Assembly (NCBI GenBank): GCA_905195005.1
Contig: CAJJUC010000046.1
Coordinates: 1 to 14,039 of the forward strand
Direction of reading: 5' to 3'
DNA from: an uncultured Eubacteriales bacterium
GTDB taxonomy: Bacteria; Bacillota; Clostridia; UMGS1883
Length of the DNA stretch: 14,039 bases
In this document: positions 6,064-14,002 of the stretch, in pieces
Numbering within the stretch: the stretch's first letter is position 1
How the letters are laid out: each line of letters starts with the position of its first letter
Notes under the pieces: generated by a model
The model's input: only the letters and a program-made list of their open reading frames with translations
The model's database searches: none
What the model was told of the DNA's origin: nothing
Position numbers and translations under genes: made by a program

Positions 6064-9000
6064 ATGTATAATAAGGTTGACACAAATCTGAACTTTGTTG
6101 AACGCGAGAAGAAAATCGGAAAGTTCTGGCGCGACAACAAAATCTTCGAAAAGAGCATTGAAGACCGTGACGGCGGAGCTTGCTACACGTTTTACGACGG
6201 TCCGCCGACGGCGAACGGAAAGCCGCACATCGGGCATGTTCTGACGCGCGTTATCAAGGACATGATTCCGCGTTACCATGCGATGAAGGGAAGCAAGGTT
6301 ATCCGCAAGGCAGGCTGGGACACACACGGACTGCCCGTTGAGCTTGAGGTTGAAAAGCTTCTCGGGCTGGACGGAAAGGAGCAGATTGAACAGTACGGAC
6401 TTGAACCGTTCATCAAAAAGTGCAAGGAAAGCGTTTGGAAATATAAAGGCATGTGGGAAAACTTTTCGCAGACCGTCGGCTTTTGGGCGGATATGGACGA
6501 CCCATATGTTACTTATGACAATAACTTTATCGAATCCGAATGGTGGGCGCTGAAAAAGATTTGGGAAAAAGGGCTTCTTTACAAGGGCTACAAAATTGTG
6601 CCGTACTGCCCGCGCTGCGGAACTCCGCTTTCAAGCCATGAGGTAGCGCAGGGGTACAAGGATGTTAAGGAAAAAAGCGCCATTGCCAAATTCCGCATAA
6701 AAGGGACTGAGGATGAATATTTTCTCGCATGGACGACAACGCCGTGGACGCTTCCGTCAAACGTTGCCCTCTGCGTGAATCCGAACGAAAAATACGTTAA
6801 AATCAATAACGAGGGCAATATTTACGTCCTTGCGGAGGCGCTTATTCCGTCGGTTATCGAGGGGGATTACACCGTTCTTGCAGAATACACAGGAAAAGAG
6901 CTTGAGTATACGGAATATGTTCCGCTGTTTGATTTTGTTCATCCCGATAAAAAGGCTTATTATGTTGTGTGCGATGATTATGTAACGCTTACGGACGGTA
7001 CCGGAATTGTTCATATTGCGCCTGCATTCGGTGAGGACGACTCACGCGTTGGCAGAAATTATGACCTTCCCTTTGTTCAGCTTGTTGATTCAAAGGGTGA
7101 AATGACAAAGGAAACGCCCTGGGCGGGAATGTTCTGCAAGGATGCCGACAAAGAGGTTTTCAGAACCTTGTCCGAGAACGGTCTTTTATATGCCGCGCTT
7201 CCGTTTGAACATTCGTACCCGTTCTGCTGGCGCTGCGACACGCCGCTCATATACTATGCGCGCGATTCATGGTTTATAAAAATGACGGCTGTGCGCGATG
7301 ACCTTATCAGAAACAACGACACAATCAACTGGATTCCGGCAAGCATCGGAAAAGGGCGCTTCGGCGATTGGCTGAAAAACGTTCAGGATTGGGGCGTAAG
7401 CCGTGACCGTTACTGGGGAACACCGCTCAACATCTGGATTTGTGACTGTGGTCACCGCCACAGCATAGGCTCGATTGCCGAGCTGCGCGAAATGTCCGGA
7501 AACTGCCCGGAAAACATTGAGCTTCACCGCCCGTATATAGACGAAGTGACAATCAAATGCCCCGAGTGCGGCGGAACAATGCATCGTACCAAGGAGGTTA
7601 TCGACTGCTGGTTTGATTCCGGTTCAATGCCCTTTGCACAGTGGCATTATCCCTTTGAAAATGAGGAAATATTCAAGGAGAATTTCCCTGCGGACTTCAT
7701 CAGTGAAGCCGTTGACCAAACGCGCGGCTGGTTCTATTCCCTTCTTGCGATTTCAACGCTTATCTTTAACAAAGCGCCTTATAAGAACGTTATCGTTCTC
7801 GGTCACGTTCAGGATGAGAACGGACAGAAGATGAGTAAGTCTAAAGGAAATGCGGTCGATCCGTTTGATGCACTTGAGAAATACGGAGCAGATGCGATCC
7901 GCTGGTATTTCTACATCAACAGTGCTCCGTGGCTGCCGAACCGTTTCCACGGAAAGGCTGTTCAGGAAGGACAGCGTAAGTTCATGGGAACACTTTGGAA
8001 TACTTATGCATTCTTCGTGCTTTATGCGAACATTGATAATTTTGATGCAACAAAATATACTTTGGAATACGATAAACTTCTGGTTATGGATAAGTGGATC
8101 CTCTCCAAGATGAACACAATGGTAAAAGATGTAGATTATAATCTTGGCAATTACAGAATCCCAGAGGCAGCACGTGTGCTTCAGGATTTCGTAGATGATC
8201 TGAGTAACTGGTATGTAAGAAGAAGCCGTGAACGTTTCTGGGCAAAGGGAATGGAGCAGGATAAGATCAATGCTTACATGACTCTGTACACAGCTCTTGT
8301 TACAGTATCTAAGGCAGCAGCTCCGATGATCCCGTTCATGACAGAAGAGATTTATCAGAACCTGGTTCGCAGCATTGATAAGGATGCTCCGGAAAGTATT
8401 CACCTTTGTGACTTCCCGGAAGTTCATGAAGAACAGATTGATAAAGAACTTGAAAATAACATGGAACATGTTCTTGACCTTGTTGTTATGGGACGTGCAT
8501 GCCGTAATGCATCCAACATCAAGAACCGTCAGCCAATCGGAAAGATGTTTGTGAAAGCAGATTTTGATCTTCCGGAATTCTATCAGGAGATCGTTGCAGA
8601 CGAGCTGAATGTTAAAAATGTTAAATTCACAGATGATGTAAGAGACTTTACTTCTTATAGTTTTAAACCACAATTAAAGACAGTCGGACCGAAATATGGT
8701 AAGATGTTAGGTGGTATCAAAGCGGCGCTTAACGACATCGATGGAAATGCAGCAATGGATGAGCTCAACGCTACAGGTGCACTCAAACTGGATGTAAACG
8801 GACAGGAGATTGAACTCTTCAAGGAAGATCTTCTGATTGATACAGCACAGATTGAAGGATATGAATCTGTAAATGACAACGGAATCACAGTTGTTCTCGA
8901 TACAAACCTGTCACCAGAGCTGCTGGAAGAGGGATTTGTACGTGAGATCATCAGCAAGATCCAGACAATGAGAAAAGAAGCTGATTTCGAAGTTATGGAC

Positions 9001-9183
9001 AGAATCAAAGTTACATACGAGGGTAGTGAAAAGGCAGAAGCTGTCTTCGAAAAGAACAACACACTGATCGCAGGTGAGGTACTTGCTGATGAAGTTGTAA
9101 AAGCACAGCCGGATGGTTACGTGAAAGAATGGAAGATCAACGGCGAAGCAGTTACAATGGGTGTTGAGAAAAAAGGAGAGTAA
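6064..9183 (+). CDS. ileS: Isoleucyl-tRNA synthetase, long (type 2) form; apparent mosaic of two genomes
   Basis: 1039 aa class I enzyme that attaches isoleucine to tRNA-Ile. It has HIGH at 55-58 (PTANGKPHIGHVL), GWDTHGLPVE (84-93), editing-domain motifs TTTPWTLPSN and GTGIVHIAPAFGEDD, several CxxC pairs that could bind zinc (CPRC, CDC, CPEC), and KMSKSKGN starting at K589. The length and the GWDTHGLPVE region fit the type 2, eukaryote-like IleRS, a form often less sensitive to mupirocin. Strong ribosome site GGGAGG, 8 bases before ATG. Codon use changes near codons 580-600: alanine codons by hand count are GCG 14, GCC 7, GCA 6, GCT 3 before 7800, but GCA 18, GCT 8, GCG 2, GCC 0 from 8041 on. 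The frame stays open, so the product would look normal. Controlled by the T-box upstream. Confidence 0.95.
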   Translation: MYNKVDTNLNFVEREKKIGKFWRDNKIFEKSIEDRDGGACYTFYDGPPTANGKPHIGHVLTRVIKDMIPRYHAMKGSKVIRKAGWDTHGLPVELEVEKLLGLDGKEQIEQYGLEPFIKKCKESVWKYKGMWENFSQTVGFWADMDDPYVTYDNNFIESEWWALKKIWEKGLLYKGYKIVPYCPRCGTPLSSHEVAQGYKDVKEKSAIAKFRIKGTEDEYFLAWTTTPWTLPSNVALCVNPNEKYVKINNEGNIYVLAEALIPSVIEGDYTVLAEYTGKELEYTEYVPLFDFVHPDKKAYYVVCDDYVTLTDGTGIVHIAPAFGEDDSRVGRNYDLPFVQLVDSKGEMTKETPWAGMFCKDADKEVFRTLSENGLLYAALPFEHSYPFCWRCDTPLIYYARDSWFIKMTAVRDDLIRNNDTINWIPASIGKGRFGDWLKNVQDWGVSRDRYWGTPLNIWICDCGHRHSIGSIAELREMSGNCPENIELHRPYIDEVTIKCPECGGTMHRTKEVIDCWFDSGSMPFAQWHYPFENEEIFKENFPADFISEAVDQTRGWFYSLLAISTLIFNKAPYKNVIVLGHVQDENGQKMSKSKGNAVDPFDALEKYGADAIRWYFYINSAPWLPNRFHGKAVQEGQRKFMGTLWNTYAFFVLYANIDNFDATKYTLEYDKLLVMDKWILSKMNTMVKDVDYNLGNYRIPEAARVLQDFVDDLSNWYVRRSRERFWAKGMEQDKINAYMTLYTALVTVSKAAAPMIPFMTEEIYQNLVRSIDKDAPESIHLCDFPEVHEEQIDKELENNMEHVLDLVVMGRACRNASNIKNRQPIGKMFVKADFDLPEFYQEIVADELNVKNVKFTDDVRDFTSYSFKPQLKTVGPKYGKMLGGIKAALNDIDGNAAMDELNATGALKLDVNGQEIELFKEDLLIDTAQIEGYESVNDNGITVVLDTNLSPELLEEGFVREIISKIQTMRKEADFEVMDRIKVTYEGSEKAEAVFEKNNTLIAGEVLADEVVKAQPDGYVKEWKINGEAVTMGVEKKGE
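7800..7860. other. Probable junction between two source genomes inside ileS
   Basis: The change from GCG/GCC/CGC-rich to GCA/GCT/CGT/AGA-rich coding falls within or next to the DNA for GHVQDENGQKMSKSKGN, the most conserved stretch of the enzyme. Everything to the right keeps the second style. Exact end points cannot be set by eye. Confidence 0.75.
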
Positions 9184-9188
9184 TAAAC

Positions 9189-11669
9189 ATGTTCAGTAAA
9201 AGATTCGAGAAAAAAGCGTTTAAAGCGGCAGTAAAGGATAACGTTAAGACACTTTACAGAAAGACAATCGATGAGGCTACGCCGCAGCAGTTATTCCAGG
9301 CAGTATCCTATGCAGTCAAAGATGTGATTATCGATGATTGGATTGAGACACAAAAAAGATATGATGAGACAGACGCTAAGACAGTATACTATATGTCAAT
9401 GGAGTTCCTTATGGGACGTGCACTTGGCAACAACCTCATCAATATGACAGCATATAAAGAAGTAAAAGAAGCACTGGAAGAGATGAATATTGATCTGAAC
9501 GTGATTGAAGACCAGGAGCCGGATGCGGCTCTTGGTAATGGAGGTCTTGGACGTCTTGCAGCATGTTTCCTTGATTCTCTCGCTACACTGAATTACCCGG
9601 CATATGGATGTGGAATCCGTTATCGTTACGGAATGTTCAAACAGAAAATCAAAGATGGATATCAGGTAGAGGTTCCGGACAACTGGCTGAAAGAAGGAAA
9701 TCCGTTTGAGATTCGCCGTGAAGAGTACGCAAAAGAAGTACGTTTTGGCGGAAATATCCGTTTCGAGAAAGATCCTGTTACAGGAAAAGATAAATTTATC
9801 CAGGAAAACTATGAGTCTGTCATGGCAGTTCCGTATGATATGCCAATCGTTGGATATGGCAATCACGTAGTAAATACACTGCGTGTATGGGATGCAAAAC
9901 CGATCACAGACTTTAAACTTGATGAATTTGACAGAGGAAATTATCACAAAGCAGTAGAGCAGGAAAACCTTGCAAAACTGATCGTTGATGTTCTCTATCC
10001 GAACGATAACCATTACTCAGGAAAAGAGCTTCGTCTGAAACAGCAGTATTTCTTTATTTCTGCAAGTCTTCAGGCTCTGATCGAGAAGTATAAGAAAAAA
10101 CATGGTGATATCAGAAAACTGCATGAGAAGGTTGTTATCCAGATGAACGATACTCACCCGACAGTTGCAGTTCCAGAATTAATGCGTCTCCTCATCGACG
10201 TAGAAGGATTAAGCTGGGAGGATGCATGGGAAGTTACAAGTAAGACTTGTGCTTATACAAACCATACAATCATGGCAGAGGCACTTGAGAAATGGCCAAT
10301 CGACCTGTTCTCTAAACTGCTTCCACGTATTTACCAGATTGTACAGGAGATCGATCGTCGTTTCCTGATTAAGGTTCGCGAAATGTATCCGGGAAATGAA
10401 GAGAAAGTCCGCAAAATGGCAATCCTTATGAACGGACAGGTTCGTATGGCTAACATGGCAATCGTTGCAGGATTCTCTGTAAATGGTGTTGCACAGCTTC
10501 ATACAGAGATCCTTGAGAAACAGGAACTGAAAGATTTCTATCAGATGATGCCTGAGAAATTCAACAATAAGACAAACGGAATCACACAGAGACGTTTCCT
10601 CGCACATGGAAACCCACTTCTTGCGGATTGGATCACAGATAAGATCGGTGATGGATGGATCACAGATCTGTCTCAGATTGCAAAGCTGAAACCACTTGTT
10701 GAAGACGAAGACGCAAGACGTGAATTTATGGAAATTAAATACCAGAATAAAGTTCGCCTTGCGAAATATATCAAAGAGCATAACGGAATCGATGTAGATC
10801 CTCGCTCTATCTTTGACATTCAGGTAAAACGTCTGCATGAGTACAAACGTCAGCTGTTAAATATCCTGCATATCATGTATCTGTACAATCAGATCAAAGA
10901 GCATCCGGAGATGTCCTTCTACCCAAGAACATTTATCTTCGGAGCAAAGGCAGCAGCAGGATACCTTCGTGCGAAAGAGACAATCAAACTGATCAACTCC
11001 GTAGCAGATGTTGTAAATAACGACAGAAGCATCAACGGAAAGCTGAAAGTTGTATTTATCGAAGACTACAGAGTATCCAATGCAGAGATTCTTTTCGCAG
11101 CGGCAGATGTCAGCGAACAGATTTCAACAGCTTCCAAAGAGGCATCCGGTACAGGTAACATGAAGTTCATGTTGAACGGTGCACCGACACTCGGAACAAT
11201 GGACGGAGCAAATGTAGAGATCGTTCATGAAGTCGGAGAAGAGAATGCATTTATCTTCGGTCTGAGTTCACAGGAAGTAATCAATTACGAGAACAATGGC
11301 GGTTACAACCCAACAGATGTTTACTTTAATGATTGGGAGATCAAACGTGTCGTAGATCAGCTGATGGATGGAACATATTCTAACGGCGATCACAACATGT
11401 ATATCAATCTGTATAACTCACTGCTGAATACACAGTGTACAGACAAAGCAGATACTTACTTCATTCTGAAAGACTTCCGTTCTTATGCAGATGCACAGAA
11501 GAGAGTAGAAGAAGCTTATAGAGATCAGCAGAGATGGTCTAAGATGGCAATGATGAACACAGCATGCAGCGGTAAGTTCACATCTGACAGAACAATCGAA
11601 GAGTATGTTCGTGATATCTGGCATCTGGAGAAGGTTGAAGTTCCATCAGGACAGGACCTTTTCGAATAA
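9189..11669 (+). CDS. glgP: Glycogen/alpha-glucan phosphorylase
   Basis: 826 aa, the usual length for this family. The enzyme removes glucose from the ends of glycogen or maltodextrin as glucose-1-phosphate, using pyridoxal phosphate. ALGNGGLGRLAACFLDS (114-130) is the phosphorylase active-site signature and EASGTGNMKFMLNGAP contains K659, the lysine that binds pyridoxal phosphate, nearly identical to the muscle enzyme. KRLHEYKRQ and MNDTHPT are also present. No signal peptide; cytoplasmic. The ATG lies 5 bases after the ileS stop, and its ribosome site AAAGGAGAG is within the last ileS codons, so the gene depends on ileS transcription unless an internal promoter exists; none was seen. Codon use is of the right-hand type. 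A terminator follows. Confidence 0.97.
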   Translation: MFSKRFEKKAFKAAVKDNVKTLYRKTIDEATPQQLFQAVSYAVKDVIIDDWIETQKRYDETDAKTVYYMSMEFLMGRALGNNLINMTAYKEVKEALEEMNIDLNVIEDQEPDAALGNGGLGRLAACFLDSLATLNYPAYGCGIRYRYGMFKQKIKDGYQVEVPDNWLKEGNPFEIRREEYAKEVRFGGNIRFEKDPVTGKDKFIQENYESVMAVPYDMPIVGYGNHVVNTLRVWDAKPITDFKLDEFDRGNYHKAVEQENLAKLIVDVLYPNDNHYSGKELRLKQQYFFISASLQALIEKYKKKHGDIRKLHEKVVIQMNDTHPTVAVPELMRLLIDVEGLSWEDAWEVTSKTCAYTNHTIMAEALEKWPIDLFSKLLPRIYQIVQEIDRRFLIKVREMYPGNEEKVRKMAILMNGQVRMANMAIVAGFSVNGVAQLHTEILEKQELKDFYQMMPEKFNNKTNGITQRRFLAHGNPLLADWITDKIGDGWITDLSQIAKLKPLVEDEDARREFMEIKYQNKVRLAKYIKEHNGIDVDPRSIFDIQVKRLHEYKRQLLNILHIMYLYNQIKEHPEMSFYPRTFIFGAKAAAGYLRAKETIKLINSVADVVNNDRSINGKLKVVFIEDYRVSNAEILFAAADVSEQISTASKEASGTGNMKFMLNGAPTLGTMDGANVEIVHEVGEENAFIFGLSSQEVINYENNGGYNPTDVYFNDWEIKRVVDQLMDGTYSNGDHNMYINLYNSLLNTQCTDKADTYFILKDFRSYADAQKRVEEAYRDQQRWSKMAMMNTACSGKFTSDRTIEEYVRDIWHLEKVEVPSGQDLFE

Positions 11670-11699
11670 GCAATTACACGGAGAATGAAACCAGATAAG

Positions 11700-11728
11700 T
11701 TCTAAAATAGGACAGCCTTCCATACAAT
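11700..11728 (+). promoter_or_regulatory. Candidate sigma-E promoter of spoIID
   Basis: CATACAAT (11721-11728) matches the Bacillus sigma-E -10 consensus CATACAMT at all eight positions. The -35 region 14 bases upstream (TTCTAAA, 11700-11706) is a poor match to KMATATT. Transcription would begin near 11735, inside the 3' arm of the hairpin, leaving the ribosome site free. spoIID is sigma-E dependent in B. subtilis. Confidence 0.4.
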
Positions 11729-11749
11729 AGAGTATGGAGGGCTGTTTTT
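11712..11749 (+). terminator. Terminator of glgP that also covers the spoIID ribosome site
   Basis: ACAGCCTTCCATAC (11712-11725) pairs over 14 bases (one G-U) with GTATGGAGGGCTGT (11732-11745); the loop is AATAGA and five T follow, ending at the base before the spoIID ATG. The ribosome site GGAGGG (11736-11741) lies in the 3' arm, so transcripts arriving from glgP would stop here or hide the site. Confidence 0.85.
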
Positions 11750-12649
11750 ATGCGTGATACAATTAGAAATAAAATAAAGTTATTTTTTGCATTTCTTATC
11801 ATACTGTTTTTACTTCCTTACATCATTTCTGTTTTTATAAACGGAAAGAATGCGGTGCAGGGAGCTGACAGCGATAATGCATCTGTGTATCTCGCAGGAA
11901 TACTCGCAGGAGAAACAGATGGAGGATATGAAATAGAAGCATTGAAGGCACAGGCGGTTGTTCTACGTACAGAGTTGTACAGAACAGAGAAAGAAAAGCA
12001 AACTATTTTGGATAAATGTCTGACGCAGACTCAGATGAAGAAAAAGTGGGGGCCAAAATACGAAGAGAATTTGAAAAAATGTCAACAGGCAGCACAGGAA
12101 ACAAAAGGAATTGTATTGTGGTATCATGAGACCTTTGCATGGGCACCGTTTCATCAATCCAGTAATGGAAAGACCAGAGACGTGCAGGAGGTACTTGGGA
12201 ATGCAGATTATCCGTACATCACAGCAAAAGAATGTCCGCTTGACAAGGCGGCAGAAGATGAAATTCAGGTACATTTGATAGAATATAAAGAGATACAAAA
12301 GAGATGTAGAGAATTCCTTGTGGCAGAGGAACAGAGAAAAGCGGAAAATGGTTATGGATATGAAGATTTTGAAATTCAGGAATGGGATTCTTCCGGTTAT
12401 GTCCGAAAAATGAGGATTGGAGAGACGATATGTACAGGAGATCAGTTCCGTGATGCACTGAAACTTCCTTCGAGTTCATTTTCTTTTTATGAAAGTCCAC
12501 ACGGGTTGAAGATTGCAACGGTTGGAAAAGGGCACGGATTCGGAATGAGTCAGTGGACTGCACAGGAAATGGCAAAGGATGGGAAAAATTATGAAGAGAT
12601 CCTGCAATATTTTTATGAAGGAACAGAACTACACCACATAGATGAATAA
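11750..12649 (+). CDS. spoIID: Stage II sporulation protein D (SpoIID), peptidoglycan lytic transglycosylase
   Basis: 299 aa. Membrane anchor at residues about 9-30 (LFFAFLIILFLLPYIISVF) with the rest outside, toward the wall between mother cell and forespore. SpoIID/LytB domain: GILAGE (50-55) holds E55, equivalent to the catalytic glutamate in the VxAGE motif; EALKAQAVVLRT (63-74); FHQSSNGKT (134-142); and GKGHGFGMSQWTAQEMAKDG (259-278), close to the typical GHGVGMSQYGA motif, then YEEILQYFYEGTEL. The enzyme cleaves denuded glycan during engulfment, in complex with SpoIIM and SpoIIP in Bacillus. Start ATG has ribosome site GGAGGG 8 bases upstream, inside a hairpin. Followed by spoIIQ, as in C. 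difficile. Slightly shorter than common SpoIID proteins of about 340 aa. Confidence 0.93.
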   Translation: MRDTIRNKIKLFFAFLIILFLLPYIISVFINGKNAVQGADSDNASVYLAGILAGETDGGYEIEALKAQAVVLRTELYRTEKEKQTILDKCLTQTQMKKKWGPKYEENLKKCQQAAQETKGIVLWYHETFAWAPFHQSSNGKTRDVQEVLGNADYPYITAKECPLDKAAEDEIQVHLIEYKEIQKRCREFLVAEEQRKAENGYGYEDFEIQEWDSSGYVRKMRIGETICTGDQFRDALKLPSSSFSFYESPHGLKIATVGKGHGFGMSQWTAQEMAKDGKNYEEILQYFYEGTELHHIDE

Positions 12650-12673
12650 GATCGATCATTTCAGGCAATGCTA
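12644..12673 (+). promoter_or_regulatory. Candidate sigma-F/G promoter of spoIIQ
   Basis: GAATA (12644-12648) and GGCAATGCTA (12664-12673), separated by 15 bases, match the Bacillus sigma-F consensus GYWTA / GGNRANAHTR at 4 of 5 and 9 of 10 positions. spoIIQ is made in the forespore under sigma-F in B. subtilis, so the site is plausible, but it was found by looking for it. Confidence 0.35.
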
Positions 12674-12691
12674 TAGCCAGAGGTGATGATT

Positions 12692-13465
12692 ATGAATAAA
12701 AATGAAAGACCGGCCTTTTTGAAAGGAAAGGGAGCTGCAGTTGGCGCAGTACTTTGTTTTGTTGCGGTAATTACAATGGTTGGGAGCTACACATACAATC
12801 ATTACAAAAAAGATATGGAGCGGCAGATCAAAGATGCGCAAACAACAGCAGAACAGCTTACAGAAGATGATAGTACATTGGCGAATACAGATGATATTCT
12901 TCCTACAGACACAGATTCAGAAGAGGATAATGCAGAAAACCAGGAATCCCAAAAGGATGTTCAGCAAGAGAATGAAAACAGTATGGAGAATGGAAATACA
13001 TCCACAGAGGAAATTCAAAGTACGGCATCTTCAAATACACAGAATGTGTGGTTTACTCAGGAAAGTACACTTGCCTGGCCGGCAAGCGGAGCAACACTTT
13101 TGAGTTTTAGTATGGATCATACAGTATATTTTCCAACATTGGAGCAGTATAAATATAATCCTGCACTGATTATTGGTGGAACGCAGGGAGAAGTAATCCA
13201 CGCAGCGGCAGCAGGAGTTGTAGAGAGTATTGAACAGACTGCCCAGACAGGAACTACCGTGACACTTGATATGGGAAATGGGTATACTGCGGTTTATGGC
13301 CAACTGGATGAAGTGGCGGCAGCAGTTGGAGATTATATTGCAGCCGGAGAGGAAGTGGGAACACTGAATTCACCGACGAAATATTATAGTGTCGAAGGAC
13401 CAAATTTATATTTTGAAATTATGAAAGACGGGGCGCCGGTTGACCCAATGAATTTTATGGAGTAA
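12692..13465 (+). CDS. spoIIQ: SpoIIQ-like forespore protein with degenerate LytM (M23) domain
   Basis: 257 aa. One transmembrane segment (about 14-33, AAVGAVLCFVAVITMVGSY), then an acidic, Glu/Asp/Asn/Gln/Ser/Thr-rich spacer (about 50-118), then an M23 peptidase-like domain (about 125-252). All expected zinc or catalytic positions are replaced: HxxxD becomes N156 and I160, YGHL becomes YGQL (Q204), and HLH becomes NLY (N238, Y240). The domain should therefore bind but not cut peptidoglycan or protein. In B. subtilis SpoIIQ binds SpoIIIAH across the intermembrane space, forming the channel between forespore and mother cell. Location directly after spoIID, as in C. difficile, supports the name. 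In-frame GTG (12683) and ATG (12686) occur earlier, but AGAGGTG (12679-12685) sits 6 bases before ATG 12692, so that start is chosen. Confidence 0.87.
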   Translation: MNKNERPAFLKGKGAAVGAVLCFVAVITMVGSYTYNHYKKDMERQIKDAQTTAEQLTEDDSTLANTDDILPTDTDSEEDNAENQESQKDVQQENENSMENGNTSTEEIQSTASSNTQNVWFTQESTLAWPASGATLLSFSMDHTVYFPTLEQYKYNPALIIGGTQGEVIHAAAAGVVESIEQTAQTGTTVTLDMGNGYTAVYGQLDEVAAAVGDYIAAGEEVGTLNSPTKYYSVEGPNLYFEIMKDGAPVDPMNFME

Positions 13466-13493
13466 AGTTGTATTTGTTTGGATAAAATGAAGG

Positions 13494-13509
13494 AATCAAA
13501 AGTTTGATT
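13494..13509. repeat. Short palindrome AATCAAA-AG-TTTGATT
   Basis: Two perfect 7-base inverted halves separated by two bases, 28 bases after the spoIIQ stop. The loop is too small for a hairpin, so a protein-binding site or chance is more likely. Confidence 0.3.
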
Positions 13510-13516
13510 ACGGGTG

Positions 13517-13598
13517 CAGGACCAATACTATACTATATTGTATTGGATACAGGAAAAAGTTTAAGAAAAGTTTTCCTGATAATATAGTATTGGTCTTG
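13517..13598. repeat. Nested inverted repeats between spoIIQ and the GIY-YIG gene
   Basis: Outer arms GACCAATACTATA (13520-13532) and TATAGTATTGGTC (13583-13595) are perfect over 13 bases and extend by three more with one G-T. Inside, CCAATAC (13522-13528) can instead pair with GTATTGG (13540-13546), and CAGGAAAA (13550-13557) pairs with TTTTCCTG (13571-13578). No T-run follows on either strand, so it is not a normal terminator. It could be a switching RNA, a cruciform or a small mobile-element remnant. Confidence 0.55.
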
Positions 13599-13669
13599 GA
13601 TAAGGGATTCATGATATAGTAAATAACATGCATCGAAAGAGTAATGCGGGAGATAGCAGAGGTGAGTTT

Positions 13670-13951
13670 TTGAATTATACATATATGCTAAAATGTAGTG
13701 ACGGAACGTTATACACGGGCTGGACAAATGATCTGGAAAAACGTGTGGAGGCGCACAATTCCGGGAAAGGTGCGAAATATACGAAGGCACGCAGGCCAGT
13801 TGAATTGGCTTATTATGAGGAATTTGAGACAAAAGAACAGGCAATGAAGCGGGAATATGCAATTAAGCAGTTAGGGAGAAAAGAGAAACAGGAACTCATT
13901 GCCGGCAAAAAAGTTAAATTATCAGATGAAAGAAAAGAGAAAGAAGATTAA
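13670..13951 (+). CDS. GIY-YIG domain protein (YhbQ/UPF0213-like)
   Basis: 93 aa from a TTG start. Residues 2-5 and the next lines give the single GIY-YIG domain: NYTYMLKCSDGTLYTGWTND, with YTY for 'GIY' and YTG for 'YIG', then catalytic-type R (LEKRVEAHN) and E (KREYAIKQL). The domain is found in DNA repair and homing nucleases; stand-alone small members have largely unknown roles, probably nucleic-acid cutting. An ATG 42 bases upstream (13628) is in frame but lacks a ribosome site, whereas GAGGTG (13659-13664) sits 5 bases before TTG 13670, and relatives begin 'MNYTY'. Lysine-rich C-terminus (KKVKLSDERKEKED). No functional link to the sporulation genes is evident. Confidence 0.88.
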   Translation: MNYTYMLKCSDGTLYTGWTNDLEKRVEAHNSGKGAKYTKARRPVELAYYEEFETKEQAMKREYAIKQLGRKEKQELIAGKKVKLSDERKEKED

Positions 13952-13953
13952 AA

Positions 13954-13987
13954 AACCTGCCCATCGGGAATGTAACATTTCCCGATG
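13954..13987 (-). terminator. Hairpin after the GIY-YIG gene
   Basis: CATCGGGAA (13962-13970) and TTCCCGATG (13979-13987) form a 9-base stem. On the minus strand the stem is followed a few bases later by a run of T (complement of 13951-13955), so it could terminate a minus-strand transcript or, weakly, the GIY-YIG gene; the plus strand lacks a good T-run. Confidence 0.45.
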
Positions 13988-14002
13988 AGACCGTTTCAAG
14001 TT

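Noticed and set aside
7753..8673. 306-codon open frame on the minus strand opposite ileS
   Set aside because: It lies fully antisense to a clearly conserved enzyme, has no recognisable domain and no ribosome site; it is a by-product of codon use.
13517..13598. Inverted repeats read as a simple CRISPR or insertion sequence end
   Set aside because: No regular spacers, no transposase and no target duplication seen.
13628..13669. ATG at 13628 as start of the GIY-YIG protein
   Set aside because: No ribosome site; the 14 extra residues are not part of the domain; TTG at 13670 has GAGGTG at proper spacing.
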